In this document: positions 1-5,617 of the stretch, piece after piece
Numbering within the stretch: position 1 is the first letter of the stretch
Layout of the letters: every line of letters begins with the position of its first letter
DNA from: Pseudomonadota bacterium
GTDB taxonomy: Bacteria; Myxococcota; Polyangia; GCA-2747355; JACKDQ01
NCBI GenBank assembly: GCA_030591195.1
Contig: JAUVBO010000244.1
Coordinates: 1-5,703 of the forward strand
DNA length: 5,703 nt
Reading direction: 5' to 3'
The notes under the pieces: model-generated
Databases searched by the model: none
The model's input: only the letters and a program-made list of their open reading frames with translations
What the model was told of the DNA's origin: nothing
Position numbers and translations under genes: made by a program

Positions 1-162
1 CGCGGCTATCTTGCCCTCTACCTCGGCGCGCACGCCATCGACCAGCAGCTCGGCGCTGCCCCCCGCGAGCTGGTAGACCACGCCCTGGTCGGTGACCAGG
101 GTCCAGGCCCCGCCGGCCATCTCCGACCGCCTCACGGTGCCGCTGTACTTGCTCGTCGCCAT
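1..162 (-). CDS. Small protein of unknown function, 5' part only
   Basis: This reading frame runs from an ATG at 162 to the window edge, giving 54 codons without a stop, so the C-terminus is missing. The peptide begins MATSKYSGTVRRSEMAGG and continues with a Trp, a VTDQGVVYQL stretch and a final AEVEGKIA stretch. Short alternating hydrophobic strands separated by Gly/Asp turns suggest a small beta-barrel or OB-like single domain; that is inference, as I recognise no named family. It has no signal peptide, so it is probably cytoplasmic. The start is well supported by a strong Shine-Dalgarno sequence seven bases upstream. It is divergent from the phospholipase D-like gene, with about 119 bp between the two starts. 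The other long minus-strand frame here (132-914) lies antisense to that gene and is not credible. I am confident it is a gene and unsure of its function. Confidence 0.72.
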   Translation of the reverse strand, partial: MATSKYSGTVRRSEMAGGAWTLVTDQGVVYQLAGGSAELLVDGVRAEVEGKIAA

Positions 163-169
163 CGCGTTG

Positions 170-177
170 CTCCTCCC
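170..177 (-). promoter_or_regulatory. Ribosome binding site of the left-edge gene
   Basis: On the minus strand this reads GGGAGGAG, seven bases before the ATG at 162. It is a near-ideal Shine-Dalgarno sequence and is the main support for the partial gene and its start. A TATGAT hexamer at complement(193..198) could be its -10 box, but I see no matching -35 about 17 bp upstream. Confidence 0.75.
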
Positions 178-281
178 GTCGGTTTCCTCCGCATCATACT
201 CCGTGTTCGCCCGATCCGCCCCTCCCGGTGTCGGATCCCCAAGCCTTGCGCGGCCGCGGATCTCGTTGTACTGCAAGGCTC

Positions 282-974
282 ATGCGTCCCGACGAGATCG
301 ACGAGGTCCTGCTCAACACCCTCGAGGACGGGCGCGTCTCGCGCAGCGAGCGTCGCGCCCTGACTGCCGTCTTCGCTGACTACCGCGACGAGCCGACCCG
401 ACTCGATTTTTTCCGCCACCGCGCCTTCGCGCTGGCGCGTCGTGAGCTGACTGACCAGCGCGCGACCCGGTTGCTCGCCTGGCTCGAGGAGGTGGTCAAG
501 GCCCTCGCCGCGGCCGCCGACGCTGGGGCGGAGCCCCTGCTCGCCGAGGCACACTTCAGCCCCGGTGACCGCTGCCGCCGGCGGATCGTCTCGCTGATCG
601 GGCTCGCCCGCCAGACCGCCGACATCTGCGTCTTCACCATCACCGACGACCAGATCGCCGGCGCCCTGCGCGAGGCCCACGACCGCGGCGTGGCGGTCCG
701 GATCATCAGCGACGACGAAAAGGCCGCGGACCGCGGCTCCGACGTCCAGCGCCTGGCCTCGGCGGGCATCCCGGTGCGGCTCGATCACTCCGAGCACCAC
801 ATGCACCACAAGTTCGCCATCTTTGACGACGAGTACCTGGTCACCGGCAGCTACAACTGGACCCGCTCGGCTGCGACCCACAACGAGGAGAACATCGTCG
901 TCAGCAGCGACCACCGCCTGGTCGACGCCTTCCGCCAGACCTTCGATTCGCTGTGGAAGGCCTTCGCCGCCTAG
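282..974 (+). CDS. Phospholipase D-like (single HKD) protein with TerB-like N-terminal region
   Basis: The product is a 230-residue protein of the phospholipase D superfamily. Residues 1-75 are helical and acidic/basic, with an EDGRVSRSERRAL segment (15-27) like the DG-x-E turns of TerB-like domains. Residues ~90-225 form one PLD domain. The catalytic motif is visible as H175-x-K177-x4-D182, followed by G189-S190-x-N192 and a downstream E-E-N (202-204). A VCF-type first strand (~115-120) precedes it. One HKD motif per chain implies a homodimeric active site, as in Nuc endonuclease or MitoPLD-like enzymes, so nuclease or phosphodiesterase activity on DNA, RNA or lipid is possible. There is no signal peptide, so it is probably cytoplasmic. 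I chose ATG 282 over GTG 228 because the extra 18 residues look non-domain; an AAGG lies only three bases before the ATG, so the start is not certain. The substrate cannot be read from the sequence. Confidence 0.88.
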   Translation: MRPDEIDEVLLNTLEDGRVSRSERRALTAVFADYRDEPTRLDFFRHRAFALARRELTDQRATRLLAWLEEVVKALAAAADAGAEPLLAEAHFSPGDRCRRRIVSLIGLARQTADICVFTITDDQIAGALREAHDRGVAVRIISDDEKAADRGSDVQRLASAGIPVRLDHSEHHMHHKFAIFDDEYLVTGSYNWTRSAATHNEENIVVSSDHRLVDAFRQTFDSLWKAFAA

Positions 975-986
975 TCCTCTGTCCTA

Positions 987-1121
987 GGGAACCTGGCGCC
1001 AGCGGATCGACGTCGCAGCGCTCCGATACTGTGCGAGGCTCCGAAGCCCAATTGGCGTGATGAAGTAGAACGAGACCGAAGGCGCTGGCTGCGCTACTGG
1101 ACGGCGCCTCGCCAGGTTCCC
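987..1121. repeat. 12-bp inverted repeat enclosing the first direct-repeat copy
   Basis: The arm GGGAACCTGGCG at 987-998 is the exact reverse complement of 1110-1121. A second nested pair, GCCAGCG at 998-1004 and its complement at 1083-1089, sits inside. The enclosed segment holds the first ~71-bp direct repeat copy. The outer arms also share a GGCGCC word that aligns if five bases are skipped. The arrangement could be a folded RNA, a small non-autonomous element, or decay of an older duplication. No transposase or clear target-site duplication is visible. Confidence 0.6.
1014..1084. repeat. Direct repeat, copy 1
   Basis: This copy matches 1150-1220 at a constant offset of 136 bp. The first nine bases (1014-1022) are identical, 1023-1026 differ at three of four positions, and 1027-1084 is a 58-bp block with a single difference (A at 1075 against G at 1211). 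It contains the perfect palindrome CCAATTGG and a small GGCT-CCGA-AGCC stem-loop. All three minus-strand frames are open across the block. Confidence 0.93.
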
Positions 1122-1149
1122 GTCGCCGGCAGCCGGTACGTCGCACCCA

Positions 1150-1220
1150 CGCAGCGCTTCCCTACTGTGCGAGGCTCCGAAGCCCAATTGGCGTGATGAA
1201 GTAGAACGAGGCCGAAGGCG
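1150..1220. repeat. Direct repeat, copy 2
   Basis: This is the second copy of the repeat at 1014-1084. It keeps the palindrome and stem-loop, and its G at 1211 adds a small GCC-GAA-GGC hairpin near the right end. Similarity stops abruptly at 1220, where a G-rich tract begins. On the minus strand one frame ends with a TAG exactly at the repeat's edge (peptide end FYFITPIGLRSLAQ); the same frame in copy 1 reads on for 15 more codons. Confidence 0.93.
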
Positions 1221-1232
1221 GTGGGAGGGGGG

Positions 1233-1253
1233 CCCCGCTGCGTAGCAGCGGGG
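1233..1253. terminator. GC-rich hairpin, probable terminator or transcript-end structure
   Basis: CCCCGCTGC (1233-1241) pairs perfectly with GCAGCGGGG (1245-1253) around a GTA loop, a nine-pair stem. It lies between the converging phospholipase D-like gene and mglA and abuts a second hairpin. No T-run follows on either strand, so it is not a classical intrinsic terminator. It may stabilise the mglA mRNA 3' end or assist termination. Confidence 0.55.
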
Positions 1254-1274
1254 GGAGGGGCGCTCAGCCCCTCC
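1254..1274. terminator. Hairpin at the 3' end of mglA, possibly bidirectional terminator
   Basis: GGAGGGGC (1254-1261) pairs with GCCCCTCC (1267-1274) around a five-base GCTCA loop, a perfect eight-pair stem. It begins six bases after the mglA stop codon on the minus strand. For plus-strand transcripts it is followed by TAATCATTAT, a mildly T-containing stretch, so it could also end plus-strand transcription. Together with the neighbouring hairpin it separates the two converging genes. Confidence 0.6.
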
Positions 1275-1280
1275 TAATCA

Positions 1281-1868
1281 TTATCGCCCGCGCTTGAGTT
1301 CCGTAAGGACCAACTTGGCGACGGCCTTGAGGGTGTCGAAAACGCCGAAGCCGGTCGTCGCTACGGCCTCGAACTCGGGCACGCTGCGCTCGTTGACCAG
1401 CTCTCGGATCTCCTCGATCGGCGCCACGTTGGGCAGGTCGCGCTTGTTGTACTGCACGACGTAGGGAATCTTCTCCAGCTCGTAGCCTTGCTCATAAAGG
1501 TTGTGCTGGAGGTTGTCGTAGCTCTCGATGTTCGCCTCGGTGCGCTCGATCTGCGAGTCGGCGACGAAGACCACGCCGTCGACGCCCTTGAGGATCAGCT
1601 TCCGGCTCGCGTCGTAGAACACCTGCCCCGGCACCGTGTAGAGATGGAAGCGCGTCTTGAATCCACGGATCTCACCAAGCGACAGGGGCAGGAAGTCGAA
1701 GAAGAGAGTTCGCTCGGTCTCGGTGGCGAGCGAGATCATCTTGCCCTTGGCGTCCGGGTTGGTGCGGGCGTAGATGTACTGCAGGTTGGTCGTCTTCCCA
1801 CACAGCCCGGGCCCGTAGTAGACGATCTTACAGTTGATCTCGCGCGACGAGTAGTTGATGAAGGACAT
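1281..1868 (-). CDS. mglA: MglA, Ras-like GTPase of motility and cell polarity
   Basis: This 195-residue small GTPase is the same length as M. xanthus MglA and very similar to it as I recall that sequence. The P-loop is GPGLCGKTT at 19-27 (K25, T26). The switch regions carry R53, the intrinsic arginine finger of MglA, and the family-typical TVPGQ (78-82), in which Thr78 replaces the usual Asp and Gln82 is kept. The guanine-specificity motif NKRD is at 141-144. In myxobacteria MglA-GTP gathers at the leading pole and directs both type IV pilus and gliding machineries; MglB stimulates hydrolysis and reverses polarity. The protein is cytoplasmic, with no lipidation motif. It lies 34 bp downstream of mglB on the same strand, with only a weak GGA ribosome site (GGATTCTAG before the ATG), so translation may depend partly on coupling to mglB. 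No residue needed for nucleotide binding is missing. The identification is nearly certain. Confidence 0.97.
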   Translation of the reverse strand: MSFINYSSREINCKIVYYGPGLCGKTTNLQYIYARTNPDAKGKMISLATETERTLFFDFLPLSLGEIRGFKTRFHLYTVPGQVFYDASRKLILKGVDGVVFVADSQIERTEANIESYDNLQHNLYEQGYELEKIPYVVQYNKRDLPNVAPIEEIRELVNERSVPEFEAVATTGFGVFDTLKAVAKLVLTELKRGR

Positions 1869-1902
1869 CTAGAATCCGCGCTGGCTGGGGTGCAACAGCG
1901 TT

Positions 1903-2382
1903 TCAGTCGTTGAACAGATTGTCGATGTCTTCATCGGTGATCTCCGAGAAGATCGACGGCGCTGAGGGCTGCTCGACCTTGGAGATCAGAGCATCAAAGA
2001 TGCCCGACAGCTCGTCCGCCGAGCGTCGAACGCGAAGCCGCACCAGCCCCAGCGATGAACGCTCGTCGAACAAGATCACCAGGATCACCCTGTTCGCCAC
2101 CACAGAGATATTTATGTTGGTGCGCTCACCTTCATGAAACTGTCCGGTGAACTCCTTCTCCTTCAGCAACGAGGCGATTCCTCCGGTTGCTGCCACGTTG
2201 CCCGCCGTAAGGGAGGACAACGAGGTAGTATCCAGACTACTCGTTTCGCCTGTTTCCGCAATTAATTGGCCGTTTTTGTCAATCAACAACACGGCCTGGG
2301 CGTTGGCGTCGCGGTGGAGCCGTGAACAGACCCCTTGGATCTGTTCAAACTCCTCTTGGTACATGACCATATCAGGGTTCAT
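1903..2382 (-). CDS. mglB: MglB, Roadblock/LC7 GAP and partner of MglA
   Basis: This 159-residue Roadblock/LC7-fold protein has the same length as M. xanthus MglB. Recognisable features are the start MNPDMVMYQEEFEQI, the strand VLLIDKNGQLIAETG (~32-46), the conserved TTSLSSLTAGNVAATGG helix (~52-68), the FHEGERTNI turn and the LGLVRLRVRR strand. The acidic end ITDEDIDNLFND matches the C-terminal tail that in M. xanthus MglB contacts MglA and promotes nucleotide exchange. MglB dimers activate MglA GTP hydrolysis and mark the lagging pole. The ATG at 2382 is chosen because a strong AAGGAG lies nine bases upstream. A longer frame from a TTG at 2445 would run across the likely -10 box and adds residues unlike the family. 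This stretch has visibly lower GC than its neighbours, with words such as AATTAATTGG, which may reflect codon choice in a conserved gene rather than transfer. It is certainly co-oriented, and probably co-transcribed, with mglA. Confidence 0.96.
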   Translation of the reverse strand: MNPDMVMYQEEFEQIQGVCSRLHRDANAQAVLLIDKNGQLIAETGETSSLDTTSLSSLTAGNVAATGGIASLLKEKEFTGQFHEGERTNINISVVANRVILVILFDERSSLGLVRLRVRRSADELSGIFDALISKVEQPSAPSIFSEITDEDIDNLFND

Positions 2383-2391
2383 GCCGGGGAG

Positions 2392-2397
2392 CTCCTT
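2392..2397 (-). promoter_or_regulatory. Ribosome binding site of mglB
   Basis: The minus strand reads AAGGAG, nine bases before the ATG at 2382. This fixes the mglB start and contrasts with the weak site before mglA. Confidence 0.8.
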
Positions 2398-2435
2398 CGG
2401 TGGCACATGGGATGAACCTTGAGCTTGAGCCCGGT

Positions 2436-2464
2436 CGAATACCAAACCCTTTTCGACAGTTCAA
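2436..2464 (-). promoter_or_regulatory. Candidate sigma-70-type promoter for mglBA
   Basis: On the minus strand TTGAAC (2464-2459; four of six to TTGACA) is followed after exactly 17 bases by TATTCG (2441-2436; only the first three bases match TATAAT). A start near 2429 would leave a leader of about 47 bases carrying the AAGGAG site. Spacing and position are good, the -10 is poor. It would let mglBA be expressed apart from the HEAT-repeat gene upstream. Confidence 0.35.
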
Positions 2465-2495
2465 GCGCAAATCCATCACACGAGGCTGCATTCTC

Positions 2496-2508
2496 GGCCC
2501 ATCGGGCC
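2496..2508. terminator. Small hairpin after the HEAT-repeat gene
   Basis: GGCCC and GGGCC pair perfectly around a three-base loop, about 35 bases past the HEAT-repeat gene stop on the minus strand. It is only five pairs with no T-run, so it is at most a weak terminator or pause site. Some read-through into mglB should be expected. Confidence 0.25.
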
Positions 2509-2542
2509 CCGTTGTCTACCACGAAGTCTTAAGGCACATGCG

Positions 2543-5266
2543 TCATTTCCAAGGCAGGACGCCGAGCGCCGCACCAGCGCGTCCTCCGAGGGCGGCCACC
2601 GCCGCGGCCACGCGCAGCCAGCGAAGCGGATGTCCGAGGCCCATCCGCAGCAAAGACTCGTCGAGGGGCTTGTGGGTCACCGCTAGGCGCCAGCCCAGCT
2701 CGAGGACCACCGCGCCACACTCGCTGTGCAGGACGTCGACCAGCAACCGCGCCCGGGAACCGGCGTCCAGCGCGCGGCAGATCGGCTCGAGCACCAGGGC
2801 GCGTTGCTCGCACGTGCCTCGGGCACCGCTGCCCAGCGCCAGCAGCGACCGGCTCTGGCCGAGGCGCGCCAGGCCTACGTGGGCCGCGAGGCGAACACTG
2901 GCATCGCTGTCAGCGACAGCCTGCTCGAGGGCAAGTCGCGGCGGACGGGCGAGACGCGCCAGGCCACGCACGGCCAGCTGTCGCAGCACCGGCACCTTCT
3001 CGGTGCGCGCCTGCTGCCAGAGCTTGAGCCAGGCCCGGTCTGGTGGGCCGGCGAGCGACACCTCGAGCACCGCGCGCCGCAGGGCTGCCTGTCGTTGATA
3101 GAGCCGCAGGAGCGGGGCCGCTGCTCGCCTGGCAGGCACCGCGCGCATGGCCTTGATCACCGCCACCGGGATGTCCTCCCCGCGCAGCTCGGCCAGCAGT
3201 GGCGCGACGAGGGGTAGCACCGGCCGCGGGAATCGAGCGAGCGACGCGAGCACGGCCTGCCGCTGCCAGCTGTCTCCGCGGGCCAGCCAGCGGCGGGCGT
3301 GGCCGGCGCCCTGCCCCCGACGCAGCAGCGCGATCAGCGTGGCCGTTGCCACGCGCGGGTCGGCGTCGCCAAGCGCGGCCCGGAGCTCTGACGCTGGGCC
3401 GCGCTTGCCGAAGCCGAGCACCGTTACCGCCGCGGCGCGGCGCTCGGCCGGCCCCCCCCGAACGTAGCGCCGCGCGATCGCCCGGGCGTCCCCGTCGGCT
3501 TGCCGAAGCGCGTAGAGGCCTCGCAGGGCCGCCGCCGACCGCGCCGGGCCGCCGCCCTCGATCACTTGCCGCACCAGCTTCAGCGCTCGCTTGCCATCGA
3601 GTTGCACCATGCCCGCCACCGCCAGGGCCGTGGCCCGGGGCGAGTCGCCGGCCGTCACCTCGTGACGCAGCAGGCGCCGCGCGAGGGCCGCCAGCGCCCG
3701 GCGCCCATGGGCCCGGCCGACCTCCCCGGCCCAGTAGCTTGCCGAGTCGTCGAATCGTTCGACCTTGAGCTTCAGCCCCACGGGCAGGCCGGGGTGGGTC
3801 CAGCCGTCACCGAGCCGACTCCGCACCGTCGCCACCACCTTCATCGCGCCCGAGCGGGCGACCAGCCGTGGAAGCATCCCGCCCTGCTCCCGTCCGGCGA
3901 CGACGAGGCAGAGCCGCGAGCCACAGCGCCCCCCTGGTCGACCGGTCCGTCCGACATAGCGCGGGGTCAATCCTGCGTTGGCGCGCTCGATCCGCCGCCG
4001 AAGGTCCTCCAGCACCAAGGCCGGCGGCACCAGCGATGCCGGCGGCGCCCCGATCACCCGCGAGCGAACACCCGAAGGGTGGCGAGCGGTCGCCACCGGC
4101 GAGCGAGGATCGAGGGCGTCGGCGAGCAGAGCGGCCAGCGCCTGGTCGAAGGCCACCAGCTGCCTGCCCCCAGCTAGCCGCGGATCGGGTGCCTTGGAGC
4201 GACTGCGCTGGGCGCGCTGCAGCAACAACCTCGCCGCCGCTAGCTGGCTTGAATCGAGCACGCCGAGGCGGGACAGCGGCGCGAGCCGCGCGAGCAGCGC
4301 GCGCCGCAGCTTCACCGGATCGTCGCTGGCTGGGTCGTCGCTGGCTGCGACGCCCTGCTCCGACACCGCACCCGCGCCTTCGCGTCCAGCGTCCTCGAGA
4401 CGCTTGGCCTCCTCGGTGACGAGAACCAAGGTCAGCTGCTCGGCCGCCTTCTGCCAGGGCCCGGGGCAGCGACCCGCCTCGTCAACCAGCTCCCGGGCCC
4501 GCCCGACCTGGCCGAGCAGCAGCGCCCGACGTGCCAGGCGCAGGGCGCGCGCCGGAGCGAGACCAGCGGCGATCGGAAGCCGGTCAAAGGACGGCAGCTC
4601 ACGAACGGACAAGGCCCACTGGGCCTCGATCTGTCCCCCCGGTCCAACTGGCCGCGGCAACAGCGGGATACGAAGGGTCAAGCGACGCGGCACGAGCGAC
4701 GCGGTCCAGGGTGGCGTCTCGAACGCCAGCCGGTAGACCGCGCCGCGATCATCCAGGCGACGGGCGAGGAACAGGGGCCGGTATTGCCGGCCGCGCTGAT
4801 CGACGAGCGTGGCGCGATCGAAGACCGGCGCGATCGGAAGCGGTCGCGCGCCGGTGGCTCGCAGCTCGACGAAGGTCCTCAGCAGGTTGCGCCGAAGCCA
4901 CGCAGGGGCGGCGGCGCGGGCCTTCTTCGGCTCGGCGAGGATTGCCTCGAGCAGCCACAGCTGGGGGTGATGCAACGTCGCGTAGAGCGGCTGGAGGCGC
5001 GCCGCGGCGGACGCGCGAACCATCAGGTTTGCCCGCGCCTCGCGCACGGTGCGACTGATTCTCCCCAGCTCCTCGATCGCGCTGCCGGCAGCCGGCGCCG
5101 TCGGGCACGGCTCCGGCGCATCGTCGTCGTCGTCACCCGGCGGACCGGTAGTTTCGCCGGGGCCGGCACGGCCCTTGGGTGGACACCCGCCGAGGGCCAC
5201 CGCTAGGCCGAGTGTGGTGAGCATCAACAGAGCTGGCGCAACAGCGGCGGGCATCGAGCGACGCAT
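2543..5266 (-). CDS. Large HEAT-repeat lipoprotein of unknown function
   Basis: The product is about 907 residues. It starts MRRSMPAAV with a hydrophobic segment ending in the lipobox ALGG-C28, so it is predicted to be exported and lipid-anchored. An acidic low-complexity linker follows, with five Asp in a row (~45-49). Residues ~125-225 look beta-rich (TLVDQRGRQYRPLFLARRL, then LTLRIPLL), an Ig-like or DUF4352-like sandwich by appearance only. Residues ~235-295 are helical, TPR-like at most. A tandem ASDDP-ASDDP linker sits near 307-317, and a second small mixed region near 435-510. From ~518 to the end the chain is HEAT/ARM-type helical repeats; the clearest are GGPAERRAAAVTVLGFGKRG, LGDADPRVATATLIALLRRG and DSDASVRLAAHVGLARLG. 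Such arrays usually bind proteins. ATG 5266 is preferred to GTG 5272; neither has a strong ribosome site, and a period-7 repeat (GACGGGA, 5281-5297) lies in the leader. It precedes mglB by 160 bp. I do not recognise a named family. Confidence 0.88.
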   Translation of the reverse strand: MRRSMPAAVAPALLMLTTLGLAVALGGCPPKGRAGPGETTGPPGDDDDDAPEPCPTAPAAGSAIEELGRISRTVREARANLMVRASAAARLQPLYATLHHPQLWLLEAILAEPKKARAAAPAWLRRNLLRTFVELRATGARPLPIAPVFDRATLVDQRGRQYRPLFLARRLDDRGAVYRLAFETPPWTASLVPRRLTLRIPLLPRPVGPGGQIEAQWALSVRELPSFDRLPIAAGLAPARALRLARRALLLGQVGRARELVDEAGRCPGPWQKAAEQLTLVLVTEEAKRLEDAGREGAGAVSEQGVAASDDPASDDPVKLRRALLARLAPLSRLGVLDSSQLAAARLLLQRAQRSRSKAPDPRLAGGRQLVAFDQALAALLADALDPRSPVATARHPSGVRSRVIGAPPASLVPPALVLEDLRRRIERANAGLTPRYVGRTGRPGGRCGSRLCLVVAGREQGGMLPRLVARSGAMKVVATVRSRLGDGWTHPGLPVGLKLKVERFDDSASYWAGEVGRAHGRRALAALARRLLRHEVTAGDSPRATALAVAGMVQLDGKRALKLVRQVIEGGGPARSAAALRGLYALRQADGDARAIARRYVRGGPAERRAAAVTVLGFGKRGPASELRAALGDADPRVATATLIALLRRGQGAGHARRWLARGDSWQRQAVLASLARFPRPVLPLVAPLLAELRGEDIPVAVIKAMRAVPARRAAAPLLRLYQRQAALRRAVLEVSLAGPPDRAWLKLWQQARTEKVPVLRQLAVRGLARLARPPRLALEQAVADSDASVRLAAHVGLARLGQSRSLLALGSGARGTCEQRALVLEPICRALDAGSRARLLVDVLHSECGAVVLELGWRLAVTHKPLDESLLRMGLGHPLRWLRVAAAVAALGGRAGAALGVLPWK

Positions 5267-5325
5267 GGGCACCCCGGAGCGACGGGAGACGGGAGACGCG
5301 CGCGTTCGCGGCGCGAGGCGAGCAA

Positions 5326-5363
5326 CGTCGCCGGGGCATCAAAGACCGCGGCGCCCGGCGACG
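5326..5363. terminator. GC-rich stem after the small lipoprotein gene
   Basis: CGTCGCCGGG (5326-5335) pairs perfectly with 5354-5363, a ten-pair stem with an 18-base loop that can close slightly further if one G is bulged. On the minus strand it begins two bases past the small lipoprotein stop codon. Only TTGCTC follows, so termination without a T-run would be inefficient. It may partly uncouple this gene from the HEAT-repeat gene, or protect the 3' end of the short mRNA. Confidence 0.5.
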
Positions 5364-5365
5364 AC

Positions 5366-5617
5366 TCAGCGGCAGCGGGTAACGTTGCGCTTGCAGTAGC
5401 GCTTGCGCGAACAGACCTTACGATACCGCACGCAGTGGCCGTTGCGGTAGGTGCTACATTGCCTGACGCACGAGGTGCGATGGGCCCACTCGCCGCAGGT
5501 GGTGTGGCAACGTCCACCCCGTCTGGGGGCACGCGGCCCACGGGGGTGGACGATGCAGCCAGCGAAGAGGGCCGCGGTGGTGATCAACAACACCAGCATC
5601 AGAAAGGATCGGCGCAT
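5366..5617 (-). CDS. Small cysteine- and arginine-rich lipoprotein, unknown function
   Basis: This is an 83-residue predicted lipoprotein. The signal peptide MRRSFLMLVLLITTAALFAG ends in the lipobox LFAG-C21. The mature part (63 residues) is very basic, with 15 Arg and 3 Lys, and has eight further Cys at 37, 41, 50, 54, 62, 69, 75 and 82. The even number and two C-x3-C pairs suggest up to four disulfides in the periplasm or at the cell surface. The ATG at 5617 is chosen over the longer frame from 5686 because GGGGAGAG (5630-5623) lies five bases upstream and the signal peptide then starts cleanly. It shares orientation with the HEAT-repeat lipoprotein, whose start is 99 bases further on, and both begin MRRS with a lipobox. 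Possible roles include binding acidic polymers, nucleic acid or peptidoglycan components; none is shown. I recognise no named family. Confidence 0.8.
   Translation of the reverse strand: MRRSFLMLVLLITTAALFAGCIVHPRGPRAPRRGGRCHTTCGEWAHRTSCVRQCSTYRNGHCVRYRKVCSRKRYCKRNVTRCR

Noticed and set aside
132..914. A 260-codon minus-strand frame opposite the phospholipase D-like gene
   Set aside because: It is antisense to a gene with a clear catalytic motif, its product has no recognisable domain, and it overlaps the well-supported start and ribosome site of the left-edge gene.
1046..1062. GTGATGA word in the repeat resembling a C box of C/D guide RNAs
   Set aside because: C/D guide RNAs belong to archaea and eukaryotes, and no paired D box with terminal stem is present.
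901..1187. Two minus-strand frames (81 and 67 codons) across the repeat region
   Set aside because: They owe their openness to the repeat, overlap each other in different frames, and I see no ribosome site supporting either; treated as by-products of the repeat.
1014..1220. CRISPR-like array
   Set aside because: There are only two units, the repeat is longer than CRISPR repeats, and no cas genes or spacer series are present.
2383..2445. N-terminal extension of MglB from a TTG at 2445
   Set aside because: The start is a TTG, the extension crosses the likely -10 box, and the ATG at 2382 has an AAGGAG nine bases upstream and gives the usual family length.
2400..4736. Several long plus-strand frames opposite the HEAT-repeat gene
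   Set aside because: They are arginine/alanine/proline-rich shadows typical of GC-rich DNA. The minus strand has one continuous frame with a lipoprotein signal and repeat motifs.
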